Shown in pieces: positions 1-5,056 of a stretch of DNA of 5,056 nt. Origin of the DNA: Planctomycetaceae bacterium (GTDB lineage: Bacteria > Planctomycetota > Planctomycetia > Planctomycetales > Planctomycetaceae). The stretch is from contig JAGQQT010000338.1 of assembly GCA_020426065.1 (NCBI GenBank), positions 1 through 5,056 on the forward strand. The letters run 5' to 3'. A program made the translations under genes and the position numbers. The notes under the pieces are model-generated. The model was not told where the DNA came from. It searched no databases and saw only the letters and a list, made by a program, of their open reading frames with translations. How positions within the stretch are numbered: the first letter of the stretch is position 1; each line of letters begins with the position of its first letter.

Positions 1-186
1 TTCCAGGCATTGGATCAGTTTGGGATCGCCTCCCTTAAGACTGAGCACAACCAGAGCGTGCGGCAATTCCGAGTCCGGGAGCGGAGGTGGAGTCGGCTCC
101 CGAAAGGCTTGAGTCATTTTTCGGGCGAGCCAGAACTGGACGAGCGAAAAAATCAGGAATGGGGTGAGGATCAACCCGTAAACCAT
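1..186 (-). CDS. Membrane-anchored protein, probable family 2 glycosyltransferase (partial, N-terminal 62 residues)
   Basis: This minus-strand frame opens at ATG (complement of 184-186) and runs off the left edge without a stop, so only 62 residues are visible. Residues 2-20 form one hydrophobic helix (MVYGLILTPFLIFSLVQFWL), followed by a basic stop-transfer ARK, a short charged stretch, a proline-rich linker (PTPPPLP, about 31-37) and then a beta-strand-like LPHALVVLSLKGGDP at 41-55. A hydrophobic strand of the form VVLSLKGGDP, followed by a helix beginning LIQCLE, is how the nucleotide-sugar-binding Rossmann core begins in many GT-A fold, family 2 glycosyltransferases with an N-terminal membrane helix. 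The catalytic DxD and later motifs lie outside the window, so the family call is an inference. The start is chosen because the helix begins directly after it; the in-frame stop upstream is near 235. A weak GGA lies about 8 bases upstream. It is transcribed divergently from the gene at 462. Confidence 0.62.
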   Translation of the reverse strand, partial: MVYGLILTPFLIFSLVQFWLARKMTQAFREPTPPPLPDSELPHALVVLSLKGGDPKLIQCLE

Positions 187-261
187 GAGTGCATCCAGCC
201 GGAACGATGGAGGTGAGCTAATGAAGGCAATTAGTCAGCAGGAAATCAGTGATTATCTGTT

Positions 262-291
262 TTTATGAACCGAAGCACCCGGGTTTTTCAA
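262..291 (-). promoter_or_regulatory. Candidate promoter for the minus-strand glycosyltransferase-like gene
   Basis: Read on the minus strand, TTGAAA (complement of 286-291) is followed after 18 bases by CATAAA (complement of 262-267). This resembles a sigma-70-type -35/-10 pair and lies about 75 bases upstream of the ATG at 186. A second -10-like GATAAT sits at the complement of 252-257 but has no good -35 at the right distance. The matches are weak, and planctomycete promoter consensus is poorly defined, so this is only a candidate. Confidence 0.2.
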
Positions 292-373
292 GATGCCATT
301 TGCTTCCAGGAGAAGAAAACTCCGTTTTCAGGTCCGTTGATCCGGATTGGGGAATTCTGAAACCGGGCCTCAA

Positions 374-401
374 TTCAGGAAGTAGAACAGTGTGGTATCA
401 T
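374..401 (+). promoter_or_regulatory. Candidate extended -10 promoter for the secreted protein gene
   Basis: TGGTATCAT at 393-401 reads as an extended -10 (TGn followed by TATCAT, five of six matches to TATAAT). A poor -35-like TTCAGG lies 16 bases upstream at 374-379. Transcription would begin near 408, leaving a leader of roughly 50 bases before the ATG at 462. The rest of the 187-461 divergent region holds a small A/T hairpin (GAAAAC/GTTTTC at 315-329) and no gene I can support. Confidence 0.28.
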
Positions 402-452
402 GATGCGGGCCAGTGAGGCCGGAAGTATCATGCGAGTAGACCTAGTGGATTC

Positions 453-458
453 AGGTGA
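453..458 (+). promoter_or_regulatory. Ribosome binding site for the gene at 462
   Basis: AGGTGA ends three bases before the ATG at 462. It matches the 3' part of the full AGGAGGTGA anti-SD complement, for which a short spacer is expected. It supports ATG 462 as the start, as does the signal peptide beginning directly after it. Confidence 0.6.
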
Positions 459-461
459 AAT

Positions 462-2231
462 ATGGATCGTAAGTCGTTGCTGCTGTTGGGGATGGTTCTC
501 TGTTTAACCGCTCGGAGTGTGTGGGCGGAGGAGGATTTGTCCAGCTACTATCCTGCTCAAACGGCCATTTACGTGGAGCTGTCCGAGCCGGGTGAACTGG
601 CTGATGACCTCCGTTCCCGTCCGGAAGCAAAAGCGATTGCGAAAAAGCTGAAGGTCGTGCCCGCAGTGGCCCAGGCCCTGGAGAGTCAGAAATATCGGGA
701 ATTCCAGACCGGCATGACCATTCTGGAGCTGGGCTGGGGCAAGCCCTGGTATGACGTCATTTCCTCTGTCGCTCACAATGGCGTGAGTTTTGGCTTCGAT
801 CCCCAGGTTGGTGGCTTTGTTGTGATTGCCCGGGCACATGAAGATGCCGATCTGCATCGGATTGTCCGGACTGTCGTTGTCACCGCCGCCGCCGATGCCG
901 CCCGTAAGAAGAAACCGAACCCGTTCAAGGAATCCGAATACCGGGGCATGACGGTCTTTGAAGGACCCGGTATCGGAATTGGTGTTCACGATGGCAAACT
1001 GGTTGTGACCAACAATCTTGAAATGGGTCGGAGCGTGCTCGATGCCCTGCTTGATGGCCGTGCTGATTCTCTGCGTGAGCAATCCCGTTTTCAGCAGGCA
1101 CTGGAAAGTCGCCATGCTGATGGCCTGGCCTGGAGTTACTTTGATGTGGAGTATTTCCGCTCAAAGCATCCGGATGAGGATCTGTATAAAAACCGGGCAC
1201 AGGATCCGGGCGGAGAGTTGATTCTGGGTGGCATCCTGAGTGCACTGTTTCAAACTCCCTATGCCACAGGGGAGGTGCTGCGAGATGGTCGACGGATAAC
1301 TCTCGGCTTCGATGCTCCGTTTGAACGGGCTGGAATCGAAGAAGAGCGTGAACACTTCTTTGGTCCTGATGGGGCCGGAGAAGCTGCCGTTCCCGTCAAT
1401 GTTCCCCGGCAGATGCTGGGACTGTCTGTTTATCGGGATTTGAGCCAGATGTGGCTTCGCAGCGGTGATCTGTTTGATGAGAAATCGAACAACGAGCTGA
1501 ACAAAGCCGAAACTGGTTTGTCGACTCTGTTTTCCGGTCGGAGTTTTTCTGAAGAAGTGCTGGGTTCACTGTCCCCGCGAATTCAACTGGTCGTGGCCCG
1601 ACAGGAATATGCCGAAGGACATACTCCCGCTCTGAAGCTCCCTGCATTTGCCCTGATTGCCGAGATGAAGGATCCTAAGAAAACGAAAAGGGATTTCCGC
1701 CGCAACTTCGTGAACGCAATTGGCTTTTTCAATATTGCCGGAGCGACAAAGGGAGCCCCGCAGCTTGAGCTGGATTTTTCCGGGGCAGAGGGGATGGAGC
1801 TGGTGTCTGCCTCTCCCATTGTGGAAGTGGATGAACAGACCGACGAGCCCGGTGGAATCCACTACAACTTTTCGCCTTCGATGGCGTTTGCAGATTCCTG
1901 GATGATCATTGCCTCAACCAGTCAGCTGGCTCAGGATATTGCGACTGCTCATACGCAGGAAGTCGCGGAAGGAACATCCAGAACTCAAGAGCGGACCAAT
2001 ACGGTCATCGAACTCTCTCTGGATCCGGTCATCCAGATCCTGCAGGAAAACCGCGACCATCTGATTTCGCAGAACATGCTGAAAGAAGGTCATACGCGGG
2101 AAGAAGCGGAAGCGGATATCGACTCGATGCTGGGAGTTGGTCAGCTGGTCGAACACGGAGAACTCAAGCTGTCGACCACGCCGGAAACAATCCGGCTCCA
2201 GCTGGTCATTGATCTTCATCGACCTGAGTAA
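462..2231 (+). CDS. Secreted protein of unknown function, DUF3352-like, two related halves
   Basis: This is a 589-residue protein with a Sec-type signal peptide: basic MDRK, hydrophobic core at 5-17, and probable cleavage after VWA (residue 22). C14 is not in a convincing lipobox, so a lipoprotein is unlikely. The mature protein begins with a YYPAQTAIYVELSEPGEL stretch (29-46), resembling the start of planctomycete DUF3352-type proteins (pattern: Pro-Ala-x-Thr-x-x-Tyr-Val-Glu). Several segments recur. GGFVVIARAHEDADLHRIVR (117-136) parallels PAFALIAEMKDPKKTKRDFR (394-413). The 168-195 stretch parallels 467-496, and GEVLRDGRRITLGFD (270-284) parallels GELKLSTTPETIRLQLVID (566-584). This suggests an internal duplication of a beta-rich module. 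No enzymatic motif, metal site or C-terminal anchor is visible. It precedes the DUF1800 gene by 146 bp on the same strand with no clear terminator between, so a shared transcript is possible. The coding call is firm; the function is unknown and the family label is tentative. Confidence 0.88.
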   Translation: MDRKSLLLLGMVLCLTARSVWAEEDLSSYYPAQTAIYVELSEPGELADDLRSRPEAKAIAKKLKVVPAVAQALESQKYREFQTGMTILELGWGKPWYDVISSVAHNGVSFGFDPQVGGFVVIARAHEDADLHRIVRTVVVTAAADAARKKKPNPFKESEYRGMTVFEGPGIGIGVHDGKLVVTNNLEMGRSVLDALLDGRADSLREQSRFQQALESRHADGLAWSYFDVEYFRSKHPDEDLYKNRAQDPGGELILGGILSALFQTPYATGEVLRDGRRITLGFDAPFERAGIEEEREHFFGPDGAGEAAVPVNVPRQMLGLSVYRDLSQMWLRSGDLFDEKSNNELNKAETGLSTLFSGRSFSEEVLGSLSPRIQLVVARQEYAEGHTPALKLPAFALIAEMKDPKKTKRDFRRNFVNAIGFFNIAGATKGAPQLELDFSGAEGMELVSASPIVEVDEQTDEPGGIHYNFSPSMAFADSWMIIASTSQLAQDIATAHTQEVAEGTSRTQERTNTVIELSLDPVIQILQENRDHLISQNMLKEGHTREEAEADIDSMLGVGQLVEHGELKLSTTPETIRLQLVIDLHRPE

Positions 2232-2343
2232 ACCACCGTTGAGTCTCAATGAGAAAAGTGACTTCAGAGCCGATTGTCCGTGCGGCATTCTCTGAATGGT
2301 TGCGGCGAGCCCGCGCGTAGTGTGTCCATGTGGCAATCAGAAC

Positions 2344-2359
2344 GGGGGGGTGCTCCCCC
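2344..2359 (+). other. G/C hairpin in the leader of the DUF1800 gene
   Basis: A run of seven G (2344-2350), the loop TGCT, and five C (2355-2359) form a stem of five G-C pairs, ending five bases before the GAGGAG ribosome site at 2364. No T-run follows, so it does not look like an intrinsic terminator. It could tune translation or mRNA stability, but it does not cover the ribosome site itself. The rest of the 2232-2377 gap holds only a minor CATTC/GAATG stem near 2286-2298. Confidence 0.4.
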
Positions 2360-2363
2360 AGGC

Positions 2364-2369
2364 GAGGAG
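2364..2369 (+). promoter_or_regulatory. Ribosome binding site deciding the DUF1800 start at 2378
   Basis: GAGGAG lies eight bases upstream of ATG 2378, an ideal spacing. The same frame is open upstream to a GTG at 2330, but that start has no SD-like sequence, would translate through the G7 hairpin, and adds 16 residues (AIRTGGCSPRRG-type) that do not resemble a DUF1800 N-terminus. The ATG at 2378 is therefore preferred. Confidence 0.75.
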
Positions 2370-2377
2370 TGGAAGTC

Positions 2378-3745
2378 ATGCCAGACTCACGGAAGTTGAC
2401 CCCGGACTGGGCGTGGGCAACTTATGAACCGGATGGGGATTCCGGCTGGAACGTGCGGCACTGGTCGCACGTCATGCGGCGAACGGGAGCCGGGACTACT
2501 CCGGAGTCTCTCCAGAAAGTACAGGCCAACCGACCGGCGGAACTCGCACGAATAATGGTGGCGGAACGTGTGGAGAATGAAACCGTTCTGCAGGATTCGG
2601 CTTCGTTGGCCGCTTCCATGAAGGCGACCGGATCGCTCAGCACCTTGCCCGCCTGGTGGCTGCAGCGGATGCTGGTGACCGCCACTCCACTCCAGGAAAA
2701 GATGACCCTCCTCTGGCACGGACATTTCACCAGCAGTGCGGACAAGGTCGATAATGTCGAACTGATGCTTGATCAGAACGCATTGTTGCGGCGGGAGTGC
2801 CTCGGGAATTTTGCCCGGCTCACACAGGAAATGTCCCAGCACCCGGCGATGCTGATCTATCTGGATGCGGCCTCCAGCCGCAAAGGACATCCGAATGAAA
2901 ACTATGCCCGCGAGGTAATGGAACTGTTTGTTCTGGGCGAAGGAGAATATACCGAGCAGGATATTCGGGAATTGTCCCGCTGTCTGACTGGCTGGGAAGT
3001 GCGTCGGGACAAATTCCGCTTCAATCCTTATCAGCACGATGATGGAATCAAAACGCTGTTTGGCCAGAGTGGTCCGTTCACCGGAGAGGAAGGCATCAAT
3101 CTGGTACTGGCTCATCCAGCTGGACCTGCGTTTGTGGCCCGCAAACTGGTGCGGTTTTTTGTAGCGGACGACTTGCCGCTCACCAAGGAATTTGTCGAGC
3201 CCCTCGCCCAGACTCTGCGCGAGAACAACTGGGAACTGGCACCGGTTATGGAACGGATTCTGGCCAGCAACCTGTTTTATTCTGAATACTCCATCGGCCG
3301 GATGATCCGCTCACCGATCGACTTTTTTGCCGGATTCCTTCGCAACCTGCAGGGCTCGACCAACCTGATTGAACTTTCAAAAGGGCTGGGCTCTCTGGGG
3401 CAGCAACTGTTCTTTCCACCGAATGTCAAAGGCTGGGATGGCGGACGGACCTGGATCAATTCCTCGACTCTTCTGGCCCGCACCAACCTGATGCATCGAC
3501 TGCTGCAGCATTCTGCGACCCGGTTTGCCGGGCAGAGTCTGTCCGACTATTGGCAGTCACGGGGCTGTGAGACATTCGGAGAAGTCTACGACGCTGCCTC
3601 AAAGGAACTGTTTGCGGTACCGGTCTCTGCAGAGCGGCGCGAGTCTCTGGAAAAAGAATTTCCGGCTGACAAGCCACACAATGAATCACGCTGTCGGGAC
3701 TACTTCAGTTTGTTGACGTCTCTTCCCGAATTCCAGCTGGGTTAA
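2378..3745 (+). CDS. DUF1800 domain-containing protein
   Basis: This is a complete 455-residue member of the DUF1800 family, a close-to-usual length. Family hallmarks are visible in order: WNVRHWSHVMRRTGAG near the N-terminus (24-39); the KMTLLWHGHFTSS core (108-120); LLRRECLGNFARLTQEMSQHPAMLIYLD (136-163); the signature NENYAREVMELFVLGEGEYTEQDI (173-196) leading into RCLTGWEV; the FNPYQHDDGIKTLFG turn (215-229); HPAGPAFVARKLVRFFV (246-262); the C-terminal RSPIDFF (311-317); and PPNVKGWDGGRTWINSSTLLARTN (347-370). The tail LLTSLPEFQLG is also typical. There is no signal peptide or membrane segment, so it appears cytoplasmic unless carried across by a partner. DUF1800 genes are commonly paired with DUF1501 genes, and here that gene follows on the same strand, but 455 bp away instead of close behind. 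The biochemical role is not established. The alternative GTG start at 2330 is less likely. Confidence 0.95.
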   Translation: MPDSRKLTPDWAWATYEPDGDSGWNVRHWSHVMRRTGAGTTPESLQKVQANRPAELARIMVAERVENETVLQDSASLAASMKATGSLSTLPAWWLQRMLVTATPLQEKMTLLWHGHFTSSADKVDNVELMLDQNALLRRECLGNFARLTQEMSQHPAMLIYLDAASSRKGHPNENYAREVMELFVLGEGEYTEQDIRELSRCLTGWEVRRDKFRFNPYQHDDGIKTLFGQSGPFTGEEGINLVLAHPAGPAFVARKLVRFFVADDLPLTKEFVEPLAQTLRENNWELAPVMERILASNLFYSEYSIGRMIRSPIDFFAGFLRNLQGSTNLIELSKGLGSLGQQLFFPPNVKGWDGGRTWINSSTLLARTNLMHRLLQHSATRFAGQSLSDYWQSRGCETFGEVYDAASKELFAVPVSAERRESLEKEFPADKPHNESRCRDYFSLLTSLPEFQLG

Positions 3746-3784
3746 GCATATTGTCAACCCGGGTGGATCAATGAGATAATCCGC

Positions 3785-3804
3785 AGGTCAGGCTGTGCCT
3801 GACG
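3785..3804 (+). repeat. REP-like palindromic repeat, left copy
   Basis: The core GTCAGGC-TGT-GCCTGAC at 3787-3803 is a perfect seven-pair hairpin with a three-base loop, 41 bp after the DUF1800 stop. The 20 bases 3785-3804 are the exact reverse complement of 3896-3915. No T-run follows on the plus strand, so it is a poor terminator, though the stem could protect the DUF1800 mRNA 3' end. The form (short palindromes in inverted pairs, intergenic) fits REP/BIME elements; family membership is inferred. Confidence 0.75.
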
Positions 3805-3895
3805 CCGAACTTATTTGAGGTTTTCTGGTATATCCGTGTTGTTGCGGAAACAAAAGGTGTCAACAGTAGTTGAGTACAGGGGCAGACGAAAAAAA

Positions 3896-3915
3896 CGTCA
3901 GGCACAGCCTGACCT
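3896..3915 (-). repeat. REP-like palindromic repeat, right (inverted) copy
   Basis: This is an exact inverted copy of 3785-3804, separated from it by 91 bp. The core GTCAGGC-ACA-GCCTGAC is at 3897-3913. Similarity continues imperfectly outward: CTGTAGG on the minus strand here against CCGCAGG at 3781-3787. Read on the minus strand, the hairpin is followed one base later by seven T (complement of 3889-3895), a terminator-like arrangement. No flanking direct duplication is obvious. Confidence 0.75.
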
Positions 3916-3938
3916 ACAGACTACAATCAAACGCACAA

Positions 3939-3978
3939 TCCCCTCACCCTGACCCTCTCCCCGGAGGGGCGAGGGGAC
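3939..3978. repeat. C-rich/G-rich intergenic hairpin repeat
   Basis: CCCTCTCCCC (3953-3962), the loop GGA, and GGGGCGAGGG (3966-3975) form a ten-pair stem with one mismatch, preceded by CCCCTCACCCTGA. I recognise the general pattern, a CCCTCACCCT..CCCTCTCCCC..GGGG run, as one recurring between genes in many bacterial genomes, and its reading as SPRPSGERVRVRG is a frequent spurious protein tail. Copy number in this genome cannot be seen from one copy. Confidence 0.6.
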
Positions 3979-4020
3979 TTGGGGAACACCCAAGCAAGTG
4001 AAGTATGAAACAAAAGGGTA

Positions 4021-4045
4021 GCCCCGATAGCTTTGCTATCGGGGT
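4021..4045. repeat. Perfect hairpin with CCCCGATAGC stem
   Basis: CCCCGATAGC (4022-4031), the loop TTT, and GCTATCGGGG (4035-4044) make a perfect ten-pair stem, extendable by a G-T pair (4021/4045). No T-run follows on the plus strand (TCGACAAAG) or on the minus strand (TACCCTTTTG), so a classic intrinsic terminator is not indicated. It may be a dispersed repeat or a transcript-stabilising stem; which one is not decidable here. Confidence 0.7.
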
Positions 4046-4061
4046 CGACAAAGTCGACAAG
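4044..4061 (+). repeat. Tandem GTCGACAA repeat
   Basis: GTCGACAAA at 4044-4052 is followed at once by GTCGACAAG at 4053-4061. GTCGAC is itself palindromic, so the two units can also pair as a six-pair stem with an AAA loop. It overlaps by one base the end of the preceding hairpin. No function can be assigned. Confidence 0.55.
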
Positions 4062-4106
4062 CAGCACACTGTGTGAGGTTGATTCTCTCCATTGAGTCAC
4101 TGCGTA

Positions 4107-4136
4107 CGGCTTCGCCGCCCCGAAAGAATTTTTCGG
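4107..4136. repeat. Pair of small adjacent hairpins
   Basis: CGGC-TTC-GCCG (4107-4117) is followed three bases on by CCGAAA-GAATT-TTTCGG (4120-4136). The second stem has six pairs. Neither has a following T-run. They lie about 65-95 bases before the DUF1501 start, so they would fall in its leader if transcription enters from upstream. Confidence 0.45.
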
Positions 4137-4189
4137 AGCCACCCTTCAGGAAAAGAACAACGCGTTTTCCTTTATGTGAGAATGAGATC

Positions 4190-4194
4190 AGGAG
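4190..4194 (+). promoter_or_regulatory. Ribosome binding site for the DUF1501 gene
   Basis: AGGAG lies six bases before GTG 4201. An in-frame TGA at 4183-4185 closes the frame upstream, and no other start codon lies between it and 4201, so this site fixes the GTG start. Confidence 0.8.
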
Positions 4195-4200
4195 CATACG

Positions 4201-5056
4201 GTGGGCATTTCACGTCGACAATTTCTGGAAGTTGCAACGGTTGGTGGTGTGACGTTCGCCCTCCCTTCCCTGCGGACTGGTCCCTGGTTGCAGGCAGCGG
4301 AAGCAGCATCACACGATGAGCGGATTCTGGTCGTGGTGCAGTTATCGGGAGGAAATGATGGACTGAACACCATTGTTCCTTTTACGAACGATGACTATTT
4401 CAAGGCCCGCAAAAAAATCCGCGTTGCCGAAAATGAAGTCCTCAAGCTGAATGATGAACTCGGCTTTCATCCACAGATGAAAGGGCTGGCCAAACTTTTT
4501 GAGGATGGCAAACTGTGTGTGCCTCAAGGGGTGGGTTATGCCGATCCCAACCGCTCCCATTTCAAATCCATGGAAATCTGGCACACCTGCGTGCGGACGG
4601 TGGAACCAGCGGAAGAAGGCTGGCTGGGAAAAGCCGTCGCTTCTCGTGAAACGAAATCATCCACCTCGATTCCGTCCCTGCATCTGGGAAGCACCAAGCA
4701 ACCTCTGGCGCTGGCCTCGCGGAGTGTGCATACACCCTCGGTGGAATCACTGAATGATTTTCGGCTGACAATGCAGAAATCCAATCAGCAACTGCTCAGA
4801 AAGCTGACTCAGCAGAAAGCCTCCGAAGCCGATTCTCTGCTTGACTTTGTGGAAGCCAATACGGCCTCCGCTCTGGATGTGAGTGCTCAACTGGAGGAGC
4901 GGCTTTCGCAAACGAAGTCGACAACCCCCTTCCCGGAATTTCAGCTGTCCAACAAACTGAAAACCATTTCCCAGCTGATTGGAGCGGGAGTGGGTGCCAG
5001 TGTTTACTATGTCGAGCTGGATGGATTTGATACCCATGCCTTCCAGCTCCCAGCTC
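4201..5056 (+). CDS. DUF1501 domain-containing protein with Tat signal (partial, 3' end missing)
   Basis: The frame starts at GTG 4201 and stays open for 285 residues to the right edge. The family is usually around 400 residues, so roughly a third is missing. Residues 4-9 (SRRQFL) form a twin-arginine motif, followed by a mildly hydrophobic stretch (11-24) and a likely cleavage region around residues 32-36 (QAAEAA), so the protein is predicted to be exported folded through Tat. The family core follows: RILVVVQLSGGNDGLNTIVPF (41-61), LGFHPQMKGLAKLFEDGKL (87-105), GVGYADPNRSHFKSMEIWHT (110-129) and YYVELDGFDTHAFQ (269-282). The N-R-S-H-F and F-D-T-H positions are the conserved polar clusters visible here. 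The family is usually placed in the alkaline phosphatase/sulfatase-like superfamily; enzymatic activity is unproven and the C-terminal residues cannot be checked. It pairs with the DUF1800 gene upstream, across 455 bp of repeats. Confidence 0.94.
   Translation, partial: MGISRRQFLEVATVGGVTFALPSLRTGPWLQAAEAASHDERILVVVQLSGGNDGLNTIVPFTNDDYFKARKKIRVAENEVLKLNDELGFHPQMKGLAKLFEDGKLCVPQGVGYADPNRSHFKSMEIWHTCVRTVEPAEEGWLGKAVASRETKSSTSIPSLHLGSTKQPLALASRSVHTPSVESLNDFRLTMQKSNQQLLRKLTQQKASEADSLLDFVEANTASALDVSAQLEERLSQTKSTTPFPEFQLSNKLKTISQLIGAGVGASVYYVELDGFDTHAFQLPA

Larger units (their letters stand above)
3746..4200. other. Repeat-rich non-coding block between the DUF1800 and DUF1501 genes
   Basis: This 455-bp stretch has no supported gene. 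From left to right it holds an inverted pair of GTCAGGC palindromes (3785-3804 and 3896-3915), a C-rich/G-rich imperfect hairpin (3939-3978), a perfect ten-pair hairpin (4022-4044), a GTCGACAA tandem (4044-4061), a CACACTGTGTG palindrome (4065-4075), and two small hairpins (4107-4117 and 4120-4136). The last 60 bases carry the leader and ribosome site of the DUF1501 gene. I find no convincing sigma-70 promoter in it. A 71-codon minus frame crosses it but only reads through the repeats. Confidence 0.8.

Noticed and set aside
10..216. 68-codon plus-strand frame
   Set aside because: It lies antisense to the glycosyltransferase-like N-terminus, whose minus-strand translation has a clean membrane helix and a family-like strand; the plus product is charged and unrecognisable.
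504..1115. 203-codon minus frame inside the secreted protein gene
   Set aside because: It is fully antisense to a well-supported coding region with a signal peptide. The product has no recognisable domain, and long antisense frames are common at this base composition.
1914..2336. 140-codon minus frame across the end of the secreted protein gene
   Set aside because: Most of it mirrors the plus coding sequence. No family features, and its start sits in the intergenic gap without a convincing ribosome site.
2387..3115. 242-codon minus frame inside the DUF1800 gene
   Set aside because: It is entirely antisense to clear DUF1800 motifs; the product shows no recognisable motif.
3787..3803. Intrinsic terminator for the DUF1800 gene
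   Set aside because: The stem is placed well, 41 bp after the stop, but no T-run follows on the plus strand, so I list it only as a repeat.
3785..3915. CRISPR-like repeat-spacer arrangement
   Set aside because: Only two copies, in inverted orientation, with a 91-bp interval and no cas genes; this does not fit an array.
4100..4140. Integron attC-like recombination site
   Set aside because: The hairpins lack the paired R and L boxes with the GTTRRRY-type core, and there is no integrase or cassette structure.
3927..4142. 71-codon minus frame in the repeat block
   Set aside because: Its C-terminal SPRPSGERVRVRG is the translation of the C/G-rich repeat, and its middle reads through the CCCCGATAGC hairpin. 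It is a by-product of repeats, not a gene.
4092..4319. 75-codon plus frame overlapping the DUF1501 start
   Set aside because: It overlaps, out of frame, the Tat signal and family core of the DUF1501 protein, which has its own ribosome site.
4747..5037. 96-codon minus frame
   Set aside because: It is antisense to the DUF1501 coding region and has no independent support.

Overview
The window most likely comes from a planctomycete (order Planctomycetales, moderate GC). The basis is a neighbouring DUF1800/DUF1501 gene pair, a DUF3352-like secreted protein of a type I associate with this phylum, and a DNA style of well-spaced genes with hairpin-rich intergenic repeats. This is inference from gene content and style; no marker gene is present.

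Layout: positions 1-186 (minus) hold the 5' end of a membrane-anchored protein that looks like a family 2 glycosyltransferase and leaves the window at its left edge. Positions 187-461 are a divergent promoter region. Positions 462-2231 (plus) encode a 589-residue secreted protein of unknown function, apparently built from two related halves. After a 146-bp gap containing a G/C hairpin, 2378-3745 (plus) encodes a 455-residue DUF1800 protein. Positions 3746-4200 are a 455-bp non-coding block packed with palindromes and repeats. Positions 4201-5056 (plus) hold the first 285 residues of a DUF1501 protein with a Tat signal, cut by the right edge.

How the genes fit together: DUF1800 and DUF1501 proteins are commonly encoded side by side and are presumed to work together, but their biochemistry is not settled. 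Here the pair is kept in order and orientation but is pushed apart by the repeat block, so co-transcription is uncertain. The secreted protein upstream may share their transcript, but nothing ties its function to theirs.

The most unusual material is the 3746-4200 block. It has two inverted 20-bp copies of a palindrome (REP/BIME- or MITE-like), a C-rich/G-rich imperfect hairpin resembling a widespread intergenic repeat, a perfect 10-bp-stem hairpin, a GTCGAC tandem, and two further small hairpins. I see no CRISPR array, transposase, tRNA, rRNA or defence gene, and no convincing novel system.
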